Assembly (NCBI RefSeq): GCF_024171995.1
Contig: NZ_JAMTCT010000019.1
Span: 52,288 to 116,287 of the forward strand
Origin: Promicromonospora umidemergens
GTDB lineage: Bacteria > Actinomycetota > Actinomycetes > Actinomycetales > Cellulomonadaceae
Length of the DNA: 64,000 nucleotides
Reading direction: 5' to 3'
The notes under the pieces were generated by a model. That model was not told where the DNA came from. It did not search any database and was given only the letters and a program-made list of their open reading frames with translations. The position numbers and the translations under genes were made by a program. Positions 20,243 to 27,814 of this stretch are shown here, one piece after another. Numbering within the stretch: the stretch's first letter is position 1; each line of letters begins with the position of its first letter.

Positions 20243-21616
20243 TCACAGCCGGAGCGGTGCCGCGGCGTCGGGCGACGCGCCCTTCTCGAAGAGCACCGAC
20301 CGGACGATCACCGGACGGAACAGCTCGGTCGGTGGCACCAGCAGTGCCAGCACCCGCCGGAACGTGGCCTGGACCTCCGGGTTCGCCCCGCACCGTTCCT
20401 GCACCCTCGCGAAGTACCAGCCCGTGATCCGGTCCCGGACCGAGCGGTGCGCCGCGTTGCCCGTGACTCCCGGGCGCACCTTGTCCGCTCCCGTGGAGAT
20501 GGCCCAGGCCTGGGCCGAGGCCGCCAGCAGCGCGGCCTGCGCCCGCCGGTTCGGGAGCCCGGCGGCGAGGCTCTCGTCGAGCGCGACGGCGTCGAGGGCC
20601 GCCGTCGACATGCCCTGCCCGAACACCGGGTTCAGCGCGCACAGGGCGTCGCCCGTGACGAGCAGGCCGTCGGGGACCACCCGGTCGTAGGCCCTGCGCA
20701 CGTTCTCCGTCCGGAGGTACCCGAACACCGGTGAGACCGGCTCGGCCTTGTCCAGCCACTGCCGCACCAGGGGGTGCGGCTGGCGGTCGGCCAGCGCCTC
20801 GAACGCCGCGGGCTCGGTCGGCAGCGCCTCGCCACGAGGAGTGGCGAAGGTGATCATGTGGGTGCCCTCCGGCTCCACCGGGACGATCACCGCGCCCATC
20901 GTCTCGCCCACCAGGTACACGAGGCGGGCGTCGGTCAGCGCGCCGTCCGAGCCGTCGCGGTAGACCCGGGTGACGTAGCCCATGCCGGACTCGACCCGGT
21001 CCTCGGCCGGCGCCTCCGCGCCGAGCCGTCGCAGCCACTCGGGCGTGCGCGATGAGCGCCCTGCGGCGTCGACCACCAGGTCGGCGGCGAGCTCCGTGGG
21101 CGCGCTGTCGGCCCGCCCGCCGCCGCGCTCGCGCAGCAGGACACCGGTGACGCGCTCGGCGGACCCGGCCAGCCCGACGACGTCGGTCCCCTGCACGGCA
21201 TCGATCCTCGGGTGCGCCAGGACGCGCGCGCGTATCCCGTGCTCCAGCAGGGGCCGGGTGAGGCACAGCGTCGTGGACGTCGCGGGTCCCCGGCTGAACC
21301 AGCGGCCGCGCATGTGCTGCAGGTAGTCGGTGGGCGACCTGACCTGCCGCGCGCCGGAGGCGACCAGCTCAGCCCCGAGACCCGGCAGGAACCGCTCCAT
21401 CGCCACCAGCCCGCTCTCCAGCAGGAGGTGCGTGTGCTTGCTCTGCGGCACACCCTTGCGCGGCTCCGGCCGGTCCGGGTACCGGTCGCGCTCGACGAGC
21501 GTGACCCGCCCGGCGTGGCCGACGAGCACCACCGCCGCGAGCAGGCCCGCGATGCTCCCCCCGACCACCACCGCGTGCCCGCTACCGTTGCCGATGCCCT
21601 GCTGCCCGTTGCCCAC
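20243..21616 (-). CDS. FAD-dependent monooxygenase/oxidoreductase
   Basis: 457-residue flavoprotein of the PHBH/squalene-epoxidase-like class. The FAD Rossmann motif [16 protein letters not shown] lies near residue 17, an internal [17 protein letters not shown] corresponds to the DG-type motif, and [16 protein letters not shown] is the second FAD-binding motif. These features are typical of aromatic or polyene hydroxylases. The GTG at 21616 is a best guess because the longer frame upstream is arginine-rich shadow sequence; the ribosome binding site is weak. It stands between uvrB and pcp with no biosynthetic partners, so the substrate is unknown. Confidence 0.82.
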   Translation of the reverse strand: MGNGQQGIGNGSGHAVVVGGSIAGLLAAVVLVGHAGRVTLVERDRYPDRPEPRKGVPQSKHTHLLLESGLVAMERFLPGLGAELVASGARQVRSPTDYLQHMRGRWFSRGPATSTTLCLTRPLLEHGIRARVLAHPRIDAVQGTDVVGLAGSAERVTGVLLRERGGGRADSAPTELAADLVVDAAGRSSRTPEWLRRLGAEAPAEDRVESGMGYVTRVYRDGSDGALTDARLVYLVGETMGAVIVPVEPEGTHMITFATPRGEALPTEPAAFEALADRQPHPLVRQWLDKAEPVSPVFGYLRTENVRRAYDRVVPDGLLVTGDALCALNPVFGQGMSTAALDAVALDESLAAGLPNRRAQAALLAASAQAWAISTGADKVRPGVTGNAAHRSVRDRITGWYFARVQERCGANPEVQATFRRVLALLVPPTELFRPVIVRSVLFEKGASPDAAAPLRL

Positions 21617-21738
21617 GTGCCACCATCTCTTCCCGACCGGCGAGCGCCGACCCGGTCCGCGTCGGCCGTCACGTCCGGCCGCAATGTCCGTTCGGCCCGA
21701 TTCTCGACCAGCGCAGGCCCTGCGGCAAGACTCCGACG

Positions 21739-22425
21739 TCAGTGCAGCGTGCCTGCGGTCTCGACCGGCTCTGCCAGCTCGCCACGCGCTGCGGCGAGCG
21801 CGGTGCGCACCACGATCTCCAGGGCACCGGCGAGCGCTTCGAGCGGAAGGTGCGGCTCGCCGCCGTCGGACAGCGCGGAGGTCGCTGCCTCTCCCCCGAC
21901 CTCCTCCGTGGTGCGCGGCACGTGGACGAAGCCCGACAGCACGCCCGGCCGCTCCGCCAGCGCGTGCTGCAGGGCGTAGAAGCTGGCGTTGCAGACGTAG
22001 GTCCCTGCGCTGTAGGTGACGCCCGCGGGGATCCCCGCCGCGCGCACGGCGGCGGCGGCTGCCTTGACCGGGAGCGTCGCGAATCGGGCGGCGGGGCCGT
22101 CCTCGGCCACGGGGGCGTCGACCGGCTGAGCTCCCCCGTTGTCGGGAAGCGCGGCGTCCATGAGGTTGACCGCCACCCGCTCGACCCGCACCTGGGTGAT
22201 GCCGGCGGCCAGGCCCACGGCGACGACGACGTCGGGCGCGTGGTCGTCCAGCAGCCGCAGCAGGGGGCCGTCCGCCGCACGGACCTGGTCGAACACCACG
22301 GGGAGCACCGCTGTGACGAGCTCCTCCGGCCCCGCCCAGCGTGCGGCGAGCGCCTCGACCGCCTCCGCGGACGCATTGACGGCGTCGCCGCCGAACGGCT
22401 CGAACCCTGTGACCAAGACCTTCAT
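21739..22425 (-). CDS. pcp: Pyroglutamyl-peptidase I
   Basis: 228-residue C15-family cysteine peptidase that removes N-terminal pyroglutamate. The catalytic triad is visible: Glu82 in RVERVAVNLMDA, Cys145 in GTYVCNASFY and His168 in GFVHVP. The N-terminus TGFEPFGG is a family hallmark. GAGGAG lies upstream of the ATG at a normal distance. coaE is 44 bp upstream on the same strand, so the two may be co-transcribed. Confidence 0.95.
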   Translation of the reverse strand: MKVLVTGFEPFGGDAVNASAEAVEALAARWAGPEELVTAVLPVVFDQVRAADGPLLRLLDDHAPDVVVAVGLAAGITQVRVERVAVNLMDAALPDNGGAQPVDAPVAEDGPAARFATLPVKAAAAAVRAAGIPAGVTYSAGTYVCNASFYALQHALAERPGVLSGFVHVPRTTEEVGGEAATSALSDGGEPHLPLEALAGALEIVVRTALAAARGELAEPVETAGTLH

Positions 22426-22469
22426 CTCGTACGCTCCTCACCCGGACCGCACGGATCACGCCGGCCGGA

Positions 22470-23099
22470 TCACGCGGAGTCTGCCTCCGCCTCCTGCGCG
22501 ACCTCCGCGGCCACGCGCTGCCACAGGGTATCCACCTGGGCGCGGAGATCGTCCTCGCTCCCCGAACCGTCCAGGGTGAAGTCGGCGGCGGCGAGCCGCT
22601 CGTCGTCGCCTGCCTGGGACGCGAGCCGGGAGCGCGCGGCGTCCTCGCTCAGCCCACGGCCCTCCACGAGGCGGCGCACCCGCTGCTCCGCTGGTGTGTG
22701 CACCACCACCACCAGGTGGAAGTGGCCTGCCTGGCCGGTCTCGACGAGCAGCGGGATGTCGTGCACGACGACGGCGGCCGGGTCCTCGGCCGCCGCCCTG
22801 GCCTCCCGTTCCGCCGACAGCCGGCGGACCTCGGGGTGCACTATGTCGTTCAGGCGGCTACGGGCGGCGGCGTCGGCGAAGACCAGGGCACCGAGCCCTG
22901 GCCGGTCGAGGCTGCCGTCCGGAGCCAGGACGACGTCGCCGAACGCCTCGACGATCTCGGCCAGGCCCACCGACCCGGGCGCCACCGCCTCGCGAGCCAG
23001 CAGGTCGTGGTCGACGACGACTGCGCCGAGCTCGGCCAGGTGCGCTGTCGCGACCGACTTGCCGGCCGCGATCCCTCCGGTCAGTCCGATGCGGAACAT
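22470..23099 (-). CDS. coaE: Dephospho-CoA kinase
   Basis: 209-residue CoaE, the last enzyme of CoA synthesis, which phosphorylates the ribose 3'-hydroxyl of dephospho-CoA. The P-loop is GLTGGIAAGKS at the N-terminus, followed by VVDHDLLAREAV; the lid region contains NDIVHPEVRR and VVVHDIPLLVETG. MFRIGLTGG at 23099 is the natural start, preceded by GAGGA. Actinobacterial CoaE often has a C-terminal GrpB-like extension; it is absent here. Confidence 0.95.
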   Translation of the reverse strand: MFRIGLTGGIAAGKSVATAHLAELGAVVVDHDLLAREAVAPGSVGLAEIVEAFGDVVLAPDGSLDRPGLGALVFADAAARSRLNDIVHPEVRRLSAEREARAAAEDPAAVVVHDIPLLVETGQAGHFHLVVVVHTPAEQRVRRLVEGRGLSEDAARSRLASQAGDDERLAAADFTLDGSGSEDDLRAQVDTLWQRVAAEVAQEAEADSA

Positions 23100-23217
23100 G
23101 GGGTCCTCAGAGCCTGGGGTCGTCGAGATGCTGCGGACGTCAAGGCTACCCCCCGACATGCGCGGACGGCGGGCGGCGCAGCCCGGTACGCCGGTACGAC
23201 CGGCCGCCGCCACGGGC

Positions 23218-23248
23218 TTGCACCTCGAGCGGCATGAGGTCGCACCCT
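23218..23248 (+). promoter_or_regulatory. MerR-type 19-bp-spacer promoter with internal operator
   Basis: TTGCAC (23218-23223) as -35 and CACCCT (23243-23248) as -10 are separated by 19 bp. Inside lies the dyad ACCTC (23222-23226) / GAGGT (23236-23240). This is the layout that MerR-family proteins bind and untwist. The -10 is followed by 6 bp and then the MerR gene's ATG, which suggests autoregulation and a leaderless transcript. Confidence 0.65.
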
Positions 23249-23254
23249 GAGTGC

Positions 23255-24307
23255 ATGACCACAGCACCTGACCCCCTGTTCCCCATCGGCGACGTCGCGC
23301 GCCGCACCGGCCTGAGCGTGAGCGCCGTCCGGTTCTACTCCGACGAGGGCATCGTGCCCGCCACCGACGTGACCGCCGCCGGCCATCGGCTCTACGGGGC
23401 AGAGGCCGTCGCGAAGCTCGACTTCATCCGCACGATGCGCGAGCTGGGCACCGGGCTGGAGCAGGTCCGCCAGGTCCTGACCGGGGAGACCACGCTGCAC
23501 TACCTCCTGGCCGAGCACCTGGACGTCGTCGAGCGGCAGGAGAGGAACCTGCGGACCAGGCGCGCCGTCCTGCGAGCCCTCGTGAGCCAGCAGGACCCGG
23601 CACGCCGCGCAGGCCTGCTGGGCAAGCTGGTCACGATGCCGGACGCCGAGCGGGAACGGCTGATCACGGACTTCTGGCAGGAGGTGAGCGCGGACGTGCC
23701 GGCCGACGTCGCCGACCGTGTCCTCGCGGCCCGGCCGCGGCTGGCGGCCGACCCGACCGCTGCGCAGCTGGAAGCCTGGATCACGCTGGCTGAGCTCCTG
23801 CAGGACCCGCGGTTCCGCGACGCCACCCGGTCCTACCTCCAGGAGGTCTACACCACCGGACCGGGCGCCACGATCAGCACGGCACCGGTCCAGGACTTCA
23901 TCGCGGCCGCCGGGGAGGACGTGATGCCGAAGCTGATGGCGGCGCACGCCAGCGGGCTCGCGCCGGACGACCCGCACGCCCGCGAGCTGGCCGCGCAGCT
24001 GGTGCTCCAGACCGCGGCCGCCATGGGGGCTCCCGTGGACGACGAGCTGTGGGAGCGCATCGCCTCCGGCTTTCCCCAGATCGATCGCATCTATCAGGAG
24101 TCGCTCCAGGACCCCGACTACGCGGCGTCCTACGGGAGGTACCTCTCCCTGGTCGCCACGATCAACGGCGAGGACCTGCCGGACGCCGGGCTCGAAGCGG
24201 CCCCCGGACCGGGCGCGACAGGAACGCGGGCGAGCGTCCTGTCGACGCTCGGACCGTGGCTGTCCAGCGCCATCCTCGCCGCGCGGGCGTCCAGAGCCCG
24301 CTCGTGA
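23255..24307 (+). CDS. MerR-family regulator with long helical C-terminal domain
   Basis: 350-residue regulator. Residues 10-75 form a MerR winged helix (FPIGDVARRTGLSVSAVRFYSDEGIVPA), followed by a dimerisation coiled coil (DVVERQERNLRTRRAVLRAL). The remaining 230 residues are mostly helical and resemble no metal-binding tail; there is no cysteine cluster. Size suggests an organic-ligand sensor. The ATG at 23255 is 6 bp after the proposed -10, so no Shine-Dalgarno is expected. It ends 21 bp before the stop of the P450 gene, convergently, and has no obvious target gene besides itself. Confidence 0.88.
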   Translation: MTTAPDPLFPIGDVARRTGLSVSAVRFYSDEGIVPATDVTAAGHRLYGAEAVAKLDFIRTMRELGTGLEQVRQVLTGETTLHYLLAEHLDVVERQERNLRTRRAVLRALVSQQDPARRAGLLGKLVTMPDAERERLITDFWQEVSADVPADVADRVLAARPRLAADPTAAQLEAWITLAELLQDPRFRDATRSYLQEVYTTGPGATISTAPVQDFIAAAGEDVMPKLMAAHASGLAPDDPHARELAAQLVLQTAAAMGAPVDDELWERIASGFPQIDRIYQESLQDPDYAASYGRYLSLVATINGEDLPDAGLEAAPGPGATGTRASVLSTLGPWLSSAILAARASRARS

Positions 24308-24328
24308 TCCCCGCCGGCCCGGTGCAAC

Positions 24329-25597
24329 TCAGACCCTGGCGGGCGTGCGGGCGGCCTGCCGCTCGGGCGTGAACGCAACGGGCAGGACTGCCGGGTACCG
24401 CGACCAGGGTGACGGCGCCCAGGTCACGGTGGGATCGGTGAGCCGCAGGTCGAGGCGCTCCATGAGGCTCTCCACGGCGATCTTCACCACGAGCCGCCCC
24501 GGCCGCCGGGCAGGGCAGGCGTGCGGCCCGACGCCGAACGACAGGTGCGACCGGTTGCCCGCCTCGAACAGGTCGTCGGCGGTGCGCACCCGCGGGTCGT
24601 TGTTCGCGGCGGCGACACCCATCACGATCGCGTCCCCGGCCCGGATCCGCACCCTGCCGAGCGTGCAGTCCGCCACGGCGTACCGGGCGGGCAGGTTCGC
24701 GACGGGCGGCTCGCTCCACAGGGTCTCGTCCATCGCGTCGTCCAGGCCGCGACGCACGCCCGTGACGCGCCCGGTGTACCGGGGGTCGGTGAGCATGCGG
24801 CGCAGCGTGGCAGCTATCCAGGTCACGAGCATCTCGTTGGCCGCGCAGATCGCTACCACCATGGAGTGCACGATCTCCGTGTCGTCCTCGAAGCTCGGGT
24901 GCTCCACGAAGCGCGCGGTCAGGTTCGGCCCGGGGTTCTCCCGGGTCGCGAGCACGTGGTCCAGGACTATCTGGTCCATGGTGGCCAGTGCCGTCACGGA
25001 GTCGCCACCGTGCCCGAAGACGCCGCTCGCGCAGCGCAGCAGCGCGATTCCCTGCCGCTCGTCGAACCCGAACATGCCCGATACCGCCAGGAAAGACACC
25101 GCTGCCGCGTACCCGCCGATCAGCTCCGCGTGCCCCTGGGCAGCGAACGAGTCGATGAGCCCGCTGCAGACCCCGCGCACGAGGGCGGCCGTCTGCGCCT
25201 CGTCGAGGCCGGCGAACGCCTCGTCCACCGGGAGCCGCAGCCGCCGGTGGTCCGCGCCGTCCGCGTAGTACAGCGCGCGCCGCCCGGCCGGAGAGAGGAT
25301 GGCGTGCAGCGTCGACTCCAGCGGCAGCCGCTCCTTCCAGTGCCGCGGGTCGCGCGCGAACACGCTCTCCGTGCGCATCACCTCCATGACCTCGGCGTGC
25401 CCCAGCACCAGCCAGCCCGGCACACCCGGCTCCAGGTCCACGGGGGCCACCGGGCCCCATCGCTCCTGCAGCTCCCGCAGCGCCGCGGTCATGTCTTCCG
25501 CGCCGGTCAGATCCACCAGAGCCACACGACCGCCGCTCCGCCGCGGTTCCAGGTCGGACATGGCCCTCCACCCGTCGATATTCATCGAATCATCCAC
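24329..25597 (-). CDS. Cytochrome P450 lacking the ExxR arginine
   Basis: 422 residues if the GTG at 25597 is used; an ATG at 25561 preceded by GGAGG at very short distance is an alternative. The haem loop is normal (SFGVGPHACPARRPG, Cys361). In the K helix the universal ExxR reads E291-T-L-W294, so the arginine is replaced by tryptophan. The I helix reads CAANEMLVTW, without the usual AGxxT acid-alcohol pair. The same K-helix substitution is known in streptomycete CYP157 proteins (EQSLW), which accompany conservon operons; no conservon genes are present here. Redox partners are also absent. Confidence 0.88.
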   Translation of the reverse strand: MDDSMNIDGWRAMSDLEPRRSGGRVALVDLTGAEDMTAALRELQERWGPVAPVDLEPGVPGWLVLGHAEVMEVMRTESVFARDPRHWKERLPLESTLHAILSPAGRRALYYADGADHRRLRLPVDEAFAGLDEAQTAALVRGVCSGLIDSFAAQGHAELIGGYAAAVSFLAVSGMFGFDERQGIALLRCASGVFGHGGDSVTALATMDQIVLDHVLATRENPGPNLTARFVEHPSFEDDTEIVHSMVVAICAANEMLVTWIAATLRRMLTDPRYTGRVTGVRRGLDDAMDETLWSEPPVANLPARYAVADCTLGRVRIRAGDAIVMGVAAANNDPRVRTADDLFEAGNRSHLSFGVGPHACPARRPGRLVVKIAVESLMERLDLRLTDPTVTWAPSPWSRYPAVLPVAFTPERQAARTPARV

Positions 25598-25665
25598 CGA
25601 AGTATGGGGCGACCTGCGTAGACGCCCGATCGTGGGTTTCTATCACGGCCTGTGGAGAAGGGGTA

Positions 25666-25675
25666 ACACCGGTGT
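25666..25675. promoter_or_regulatory. Palindrome in divergent P450/ABC promoter region
   Basis: ACACCGGTGT is a perfect 10-bp palindrome in the 191-bp region between the divergent P450 and ABC exporter genes. It is the clearest dyad there. Operator function is only inferred from position. Confidence 0.3.
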
Positions 25676-25788
25676 GGTCCAGGTCACCTTCGTCCACACG
25701 CTACGTTCAGGCTGTCTGTGTGCGCCCGACGGCGGCGGCGAGCAGCGCCGGTAGCGGCCGGAGCCGCGGCCCGTGGGACCATGCAACC

Positions 25789-27684
25789 GTGAGCATGCAC
25801 GGTGGTGGCGGCAGCATGGGCGGAGGCCGCGCGATGCGGTCGTTCACGCAGGACGGCTCGGTCGCCCACCAGCGCCTTGGGTGGCCCACGCTACGACGCA
25901 TCGCGAGCTTCGCCCGTCCCTACCGGGGCCGGCTCGTCGTGTTCGTGCTGGTCCTGGCCCTCGAGGCCGCTGCGGGCGCCGCCACGCCGCTGCTGTTCCA
26001 ACGGATCATCGACCACGGCATCGTCGACGGCGACACCCGACTGGTGGTGCTGCTGGCCGGCGCCGCCGCACTGCTCGCCGTCCTGGCCGCCGGCCTGTCC
26101 GTCGCGGACCGGCTCGTCTCGTCCCAGGTCGGTGAGGGGCTCATCCTCGACCTGCGGGTCGCCGTGTTCGACCACGTGCAGCGCATGCCCCTCGCCTTCT
26201 TCTCCCGCGCGCGTACCGGCGCCCTGGTGCAGCGCCTCAACGGCGACGTGCTCGGCGCTCAGCGCGCCTTCACCTCGACCCTGCAGACGGTGGTCTCCAA
26301 CACCCTGACCATCGCGTTCACGCTCGCGGCGATGCTCACCATGTCGTGGGAGCTCACGCTCGGTGCGCTCGCGCTGGTCCCCCTGTTCGTGTTCCCCGCG
26401 CGCTGGTTCGGCCGCAGGCTCGCCGCCCTGACCCGGCGCGGCATGGAGGTCGACGCCGACCTGGGCCAGGTCATGAACGAGCGGTTCAACGTGTCCGGCG
26501 CGCACCTCGTGAAGGTCTTCGGCGACCCGGCCACAGAGTCGGAGCGGTTCGCCGAGCCCGCCCGCGAGCGCCGCGACCTGGGTGTCCGGACCGCCCTGCT
26601 CGGCACGTGGTTCCGGGTGGGGCTGGCCACCATCGCGTCCCTGGCCGTCGCGGGCGTGTACGGGCTGGGCGGGCTGCAGGCCATCGCGGGCGAGCTCACG
26701 GTCGGCACGGTCGTTGCGCTCGCCACGTACCTCACGCGTCTGTACGGGCCGCTGACGGCGATGGCGAACGTCCAGGTCGACATCATGACGGCGCTCGTGT
26801 CGTTCGAGCGGGTGCTCGAGGTGCTGGACCTGGAGCCCTCTGTGGCCGAGAAGCCGGACGCCGTCGACCTGCGGGCCGCTGTCGCCGCGCGCGGTGCGTC
26901 CCTCTCGCTGGGTGGGGTGACGTTCCGGTACCCGCGGGCAGAGGAGGTGTCGCTCGCCTCCCTGGAGTCGGTGGCCGGTCAGCGCAAGGACCCGACGGCC
27001 GACACGCTGCACGACGTCTCCTTCGAGGTCCCCGCCGGCTCGATGGTGGCCCTCGTGGGGCCGTCCGGCGCGGGCAAGACCACGGTGTCACAGCTGGTCA
27101 GCCGCATGTACGACCCGACGTCGGGCGTGGTGCGCATCGCAGGCACCGACCTGCGCTCCGTGACATTCGCGTCGCTGCGGGCCACCGTCGGCGTCGTCTC
27201 GCAGGACGCGCACCTGTTCCACGACACGATGGCGGCGAACCTGCGGTTCGTGCGTCCGGAGGCGACGGACGCCGACCTGGAGCGGGTGCTGCGCCAGGCG
27301 CGCATCTGGGACCTGGTCGACCGGCTGCCCGAGGGCCTGGAGACCGTGGTGGGTGACCGGGGCTATCGGCTCTCCGGGGGCGAGCGGCAGCGGCTCGCGA
27401 TAGCCCGCCTGCTGCTGAAGGCGCCCGACGTCGTGGTGCTCGACGAGGCGACCGCGCACCTCGACTCGGAGTCCGAGGCCGCGGTGCAGGCTGCGCTCGA
27501 CCAGGCACTGGTCGGGCGGACGTCCCTGGTCATCGCGCACCGGCTGTCCACGGTCCGCGCGGCGGACCGCATCGTGGTGCTCGACGACGGGCGGGTGGCC
27601 CAGTCCGGCACGCATGCCGAGCTGATCGCCGCCGGTGGCCTGTACGCCGACCTGTACCGGACCCAGTTCGCGGAGACCGCCTGA
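25789..27684 (+). CDS. ABC exporter, fused membrane and ATPase domains
   Basis: 631-residue type IV (exporter) ABC half-transporter expected to work as a dimer. A short glycine/methionine-rich N-terminus leads into six transmembrane helices (about residues 40-330). The nucleotide-binding domain has Walker A GPSGAGKTT, Q-loop VVSQDAHLFHD, signature LSGGERQRLAIARLLL, Walker B VVVLDEAT and the switch IAHRLS. GTG at 25789 (MSMHGGGG) is chosen; ATG at 25795 is nearly equivalent. It is divergent from the P450. Exporters of this type carry lipids, peptides or drugs; substrate is unknown. Confidence 0.92.
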   Translation: MSMHGGGGSMGGGRAMRSFTQDGSVAHQRLGWPTLRRIASFARPYRGRLVVFVLVLALEAAAGAATPLLFQRIIDHGIVDGDTRLVVLLAGAAALLAVLAAGLSVADRLVSSQVGEGLILDLRVAVFDHVQRMPLAFFSRARTGALVQRLNGDVLGAQRAFTSTLQTVVSNTLTIAFTLAAMLTMSWELTLGALALVPLFVFPARWFGRRLAALTRRGMEVDADLGQVMNERFNVSGAHLVKVFGDPATESERFAEPARERRDLGVRTALLGTWFRVGLATIASLAVAGVYGLGGLQAIAGELTVGTVVALATYLTRLYGPLTAMANVQVDIMTALVSFERVLEVLDLEPSVAEKPDAVDLRAAVAARGASLSLGGVTFRYPRAEEVSLASLESVAGQRKDPTADTLHDVSFEVPAGSMVALVGPSGAGKTTVSQLVSRMYDPTSGVVRIAGTDLRSVTFASLRATVGVVSQDAHLFHDTMAANLRFVRPEATDADLERVLRQARIWDLVDRLPEGLETVVGDRGYRLSGGERQRLAIARLLLKAPDVVVLDEATAHLDSESEAAVQAALDQALVGRTSLVIAHRLSTVRAADRIVVLDDGRVAQSGTHAELIAAGGLYADLYRTQFAETA

Positions 27685-27794
27685 GCCGGAGGTGAGCGCC
27701 GGCGGAGCACCGAGGAACGAGGTGCACCGCCCGAAGCGAACCGCAGGCTCAGGCGGCAGAAGACGGCGCCTGAGCCGGAGGTGAGCACCGGCGG
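27682..27794. repeat. Direct repeat of about 24 bp flanking the terminator arm
   Basis: TGAGCCGGAGGTGAGCGCCG... at 27682-27705 recurs at 27771-27794 with one mismatch (GCGCC/GCACC). The first copy starts at the ABC exporter stop codon. The 65 bp between them carry the complementary GGCTCAGGC. A local duplication during terminator evolution is the simplest explanation. Confidence 0.6.
27746..27776. terminator. Hairpin between convergent ABC exporter and STAND genes
   Basis: GGCTCAGGCG (27746-27755) and CGCCTGAGCC (27767-27776) form a perfect 10-bp stem with an 11-nt loop. A second copy of GCCTGAGCC overlaps the ABC stop codon (27679-27687) and could pair with the same arm, giving alternative structures. 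Confidence 0.65.
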
Positions 27795-27814
27795 CGCCGG
27801 TACCGTGACCCGGG

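Noticed and set aside
24329..25597. Conservon (cvn) operon member
   Set aside because: The P450 resembles CYP157 in its K helix, but no histidine kinase, roadblock, DUF742 or GTPase genes are adjacent.
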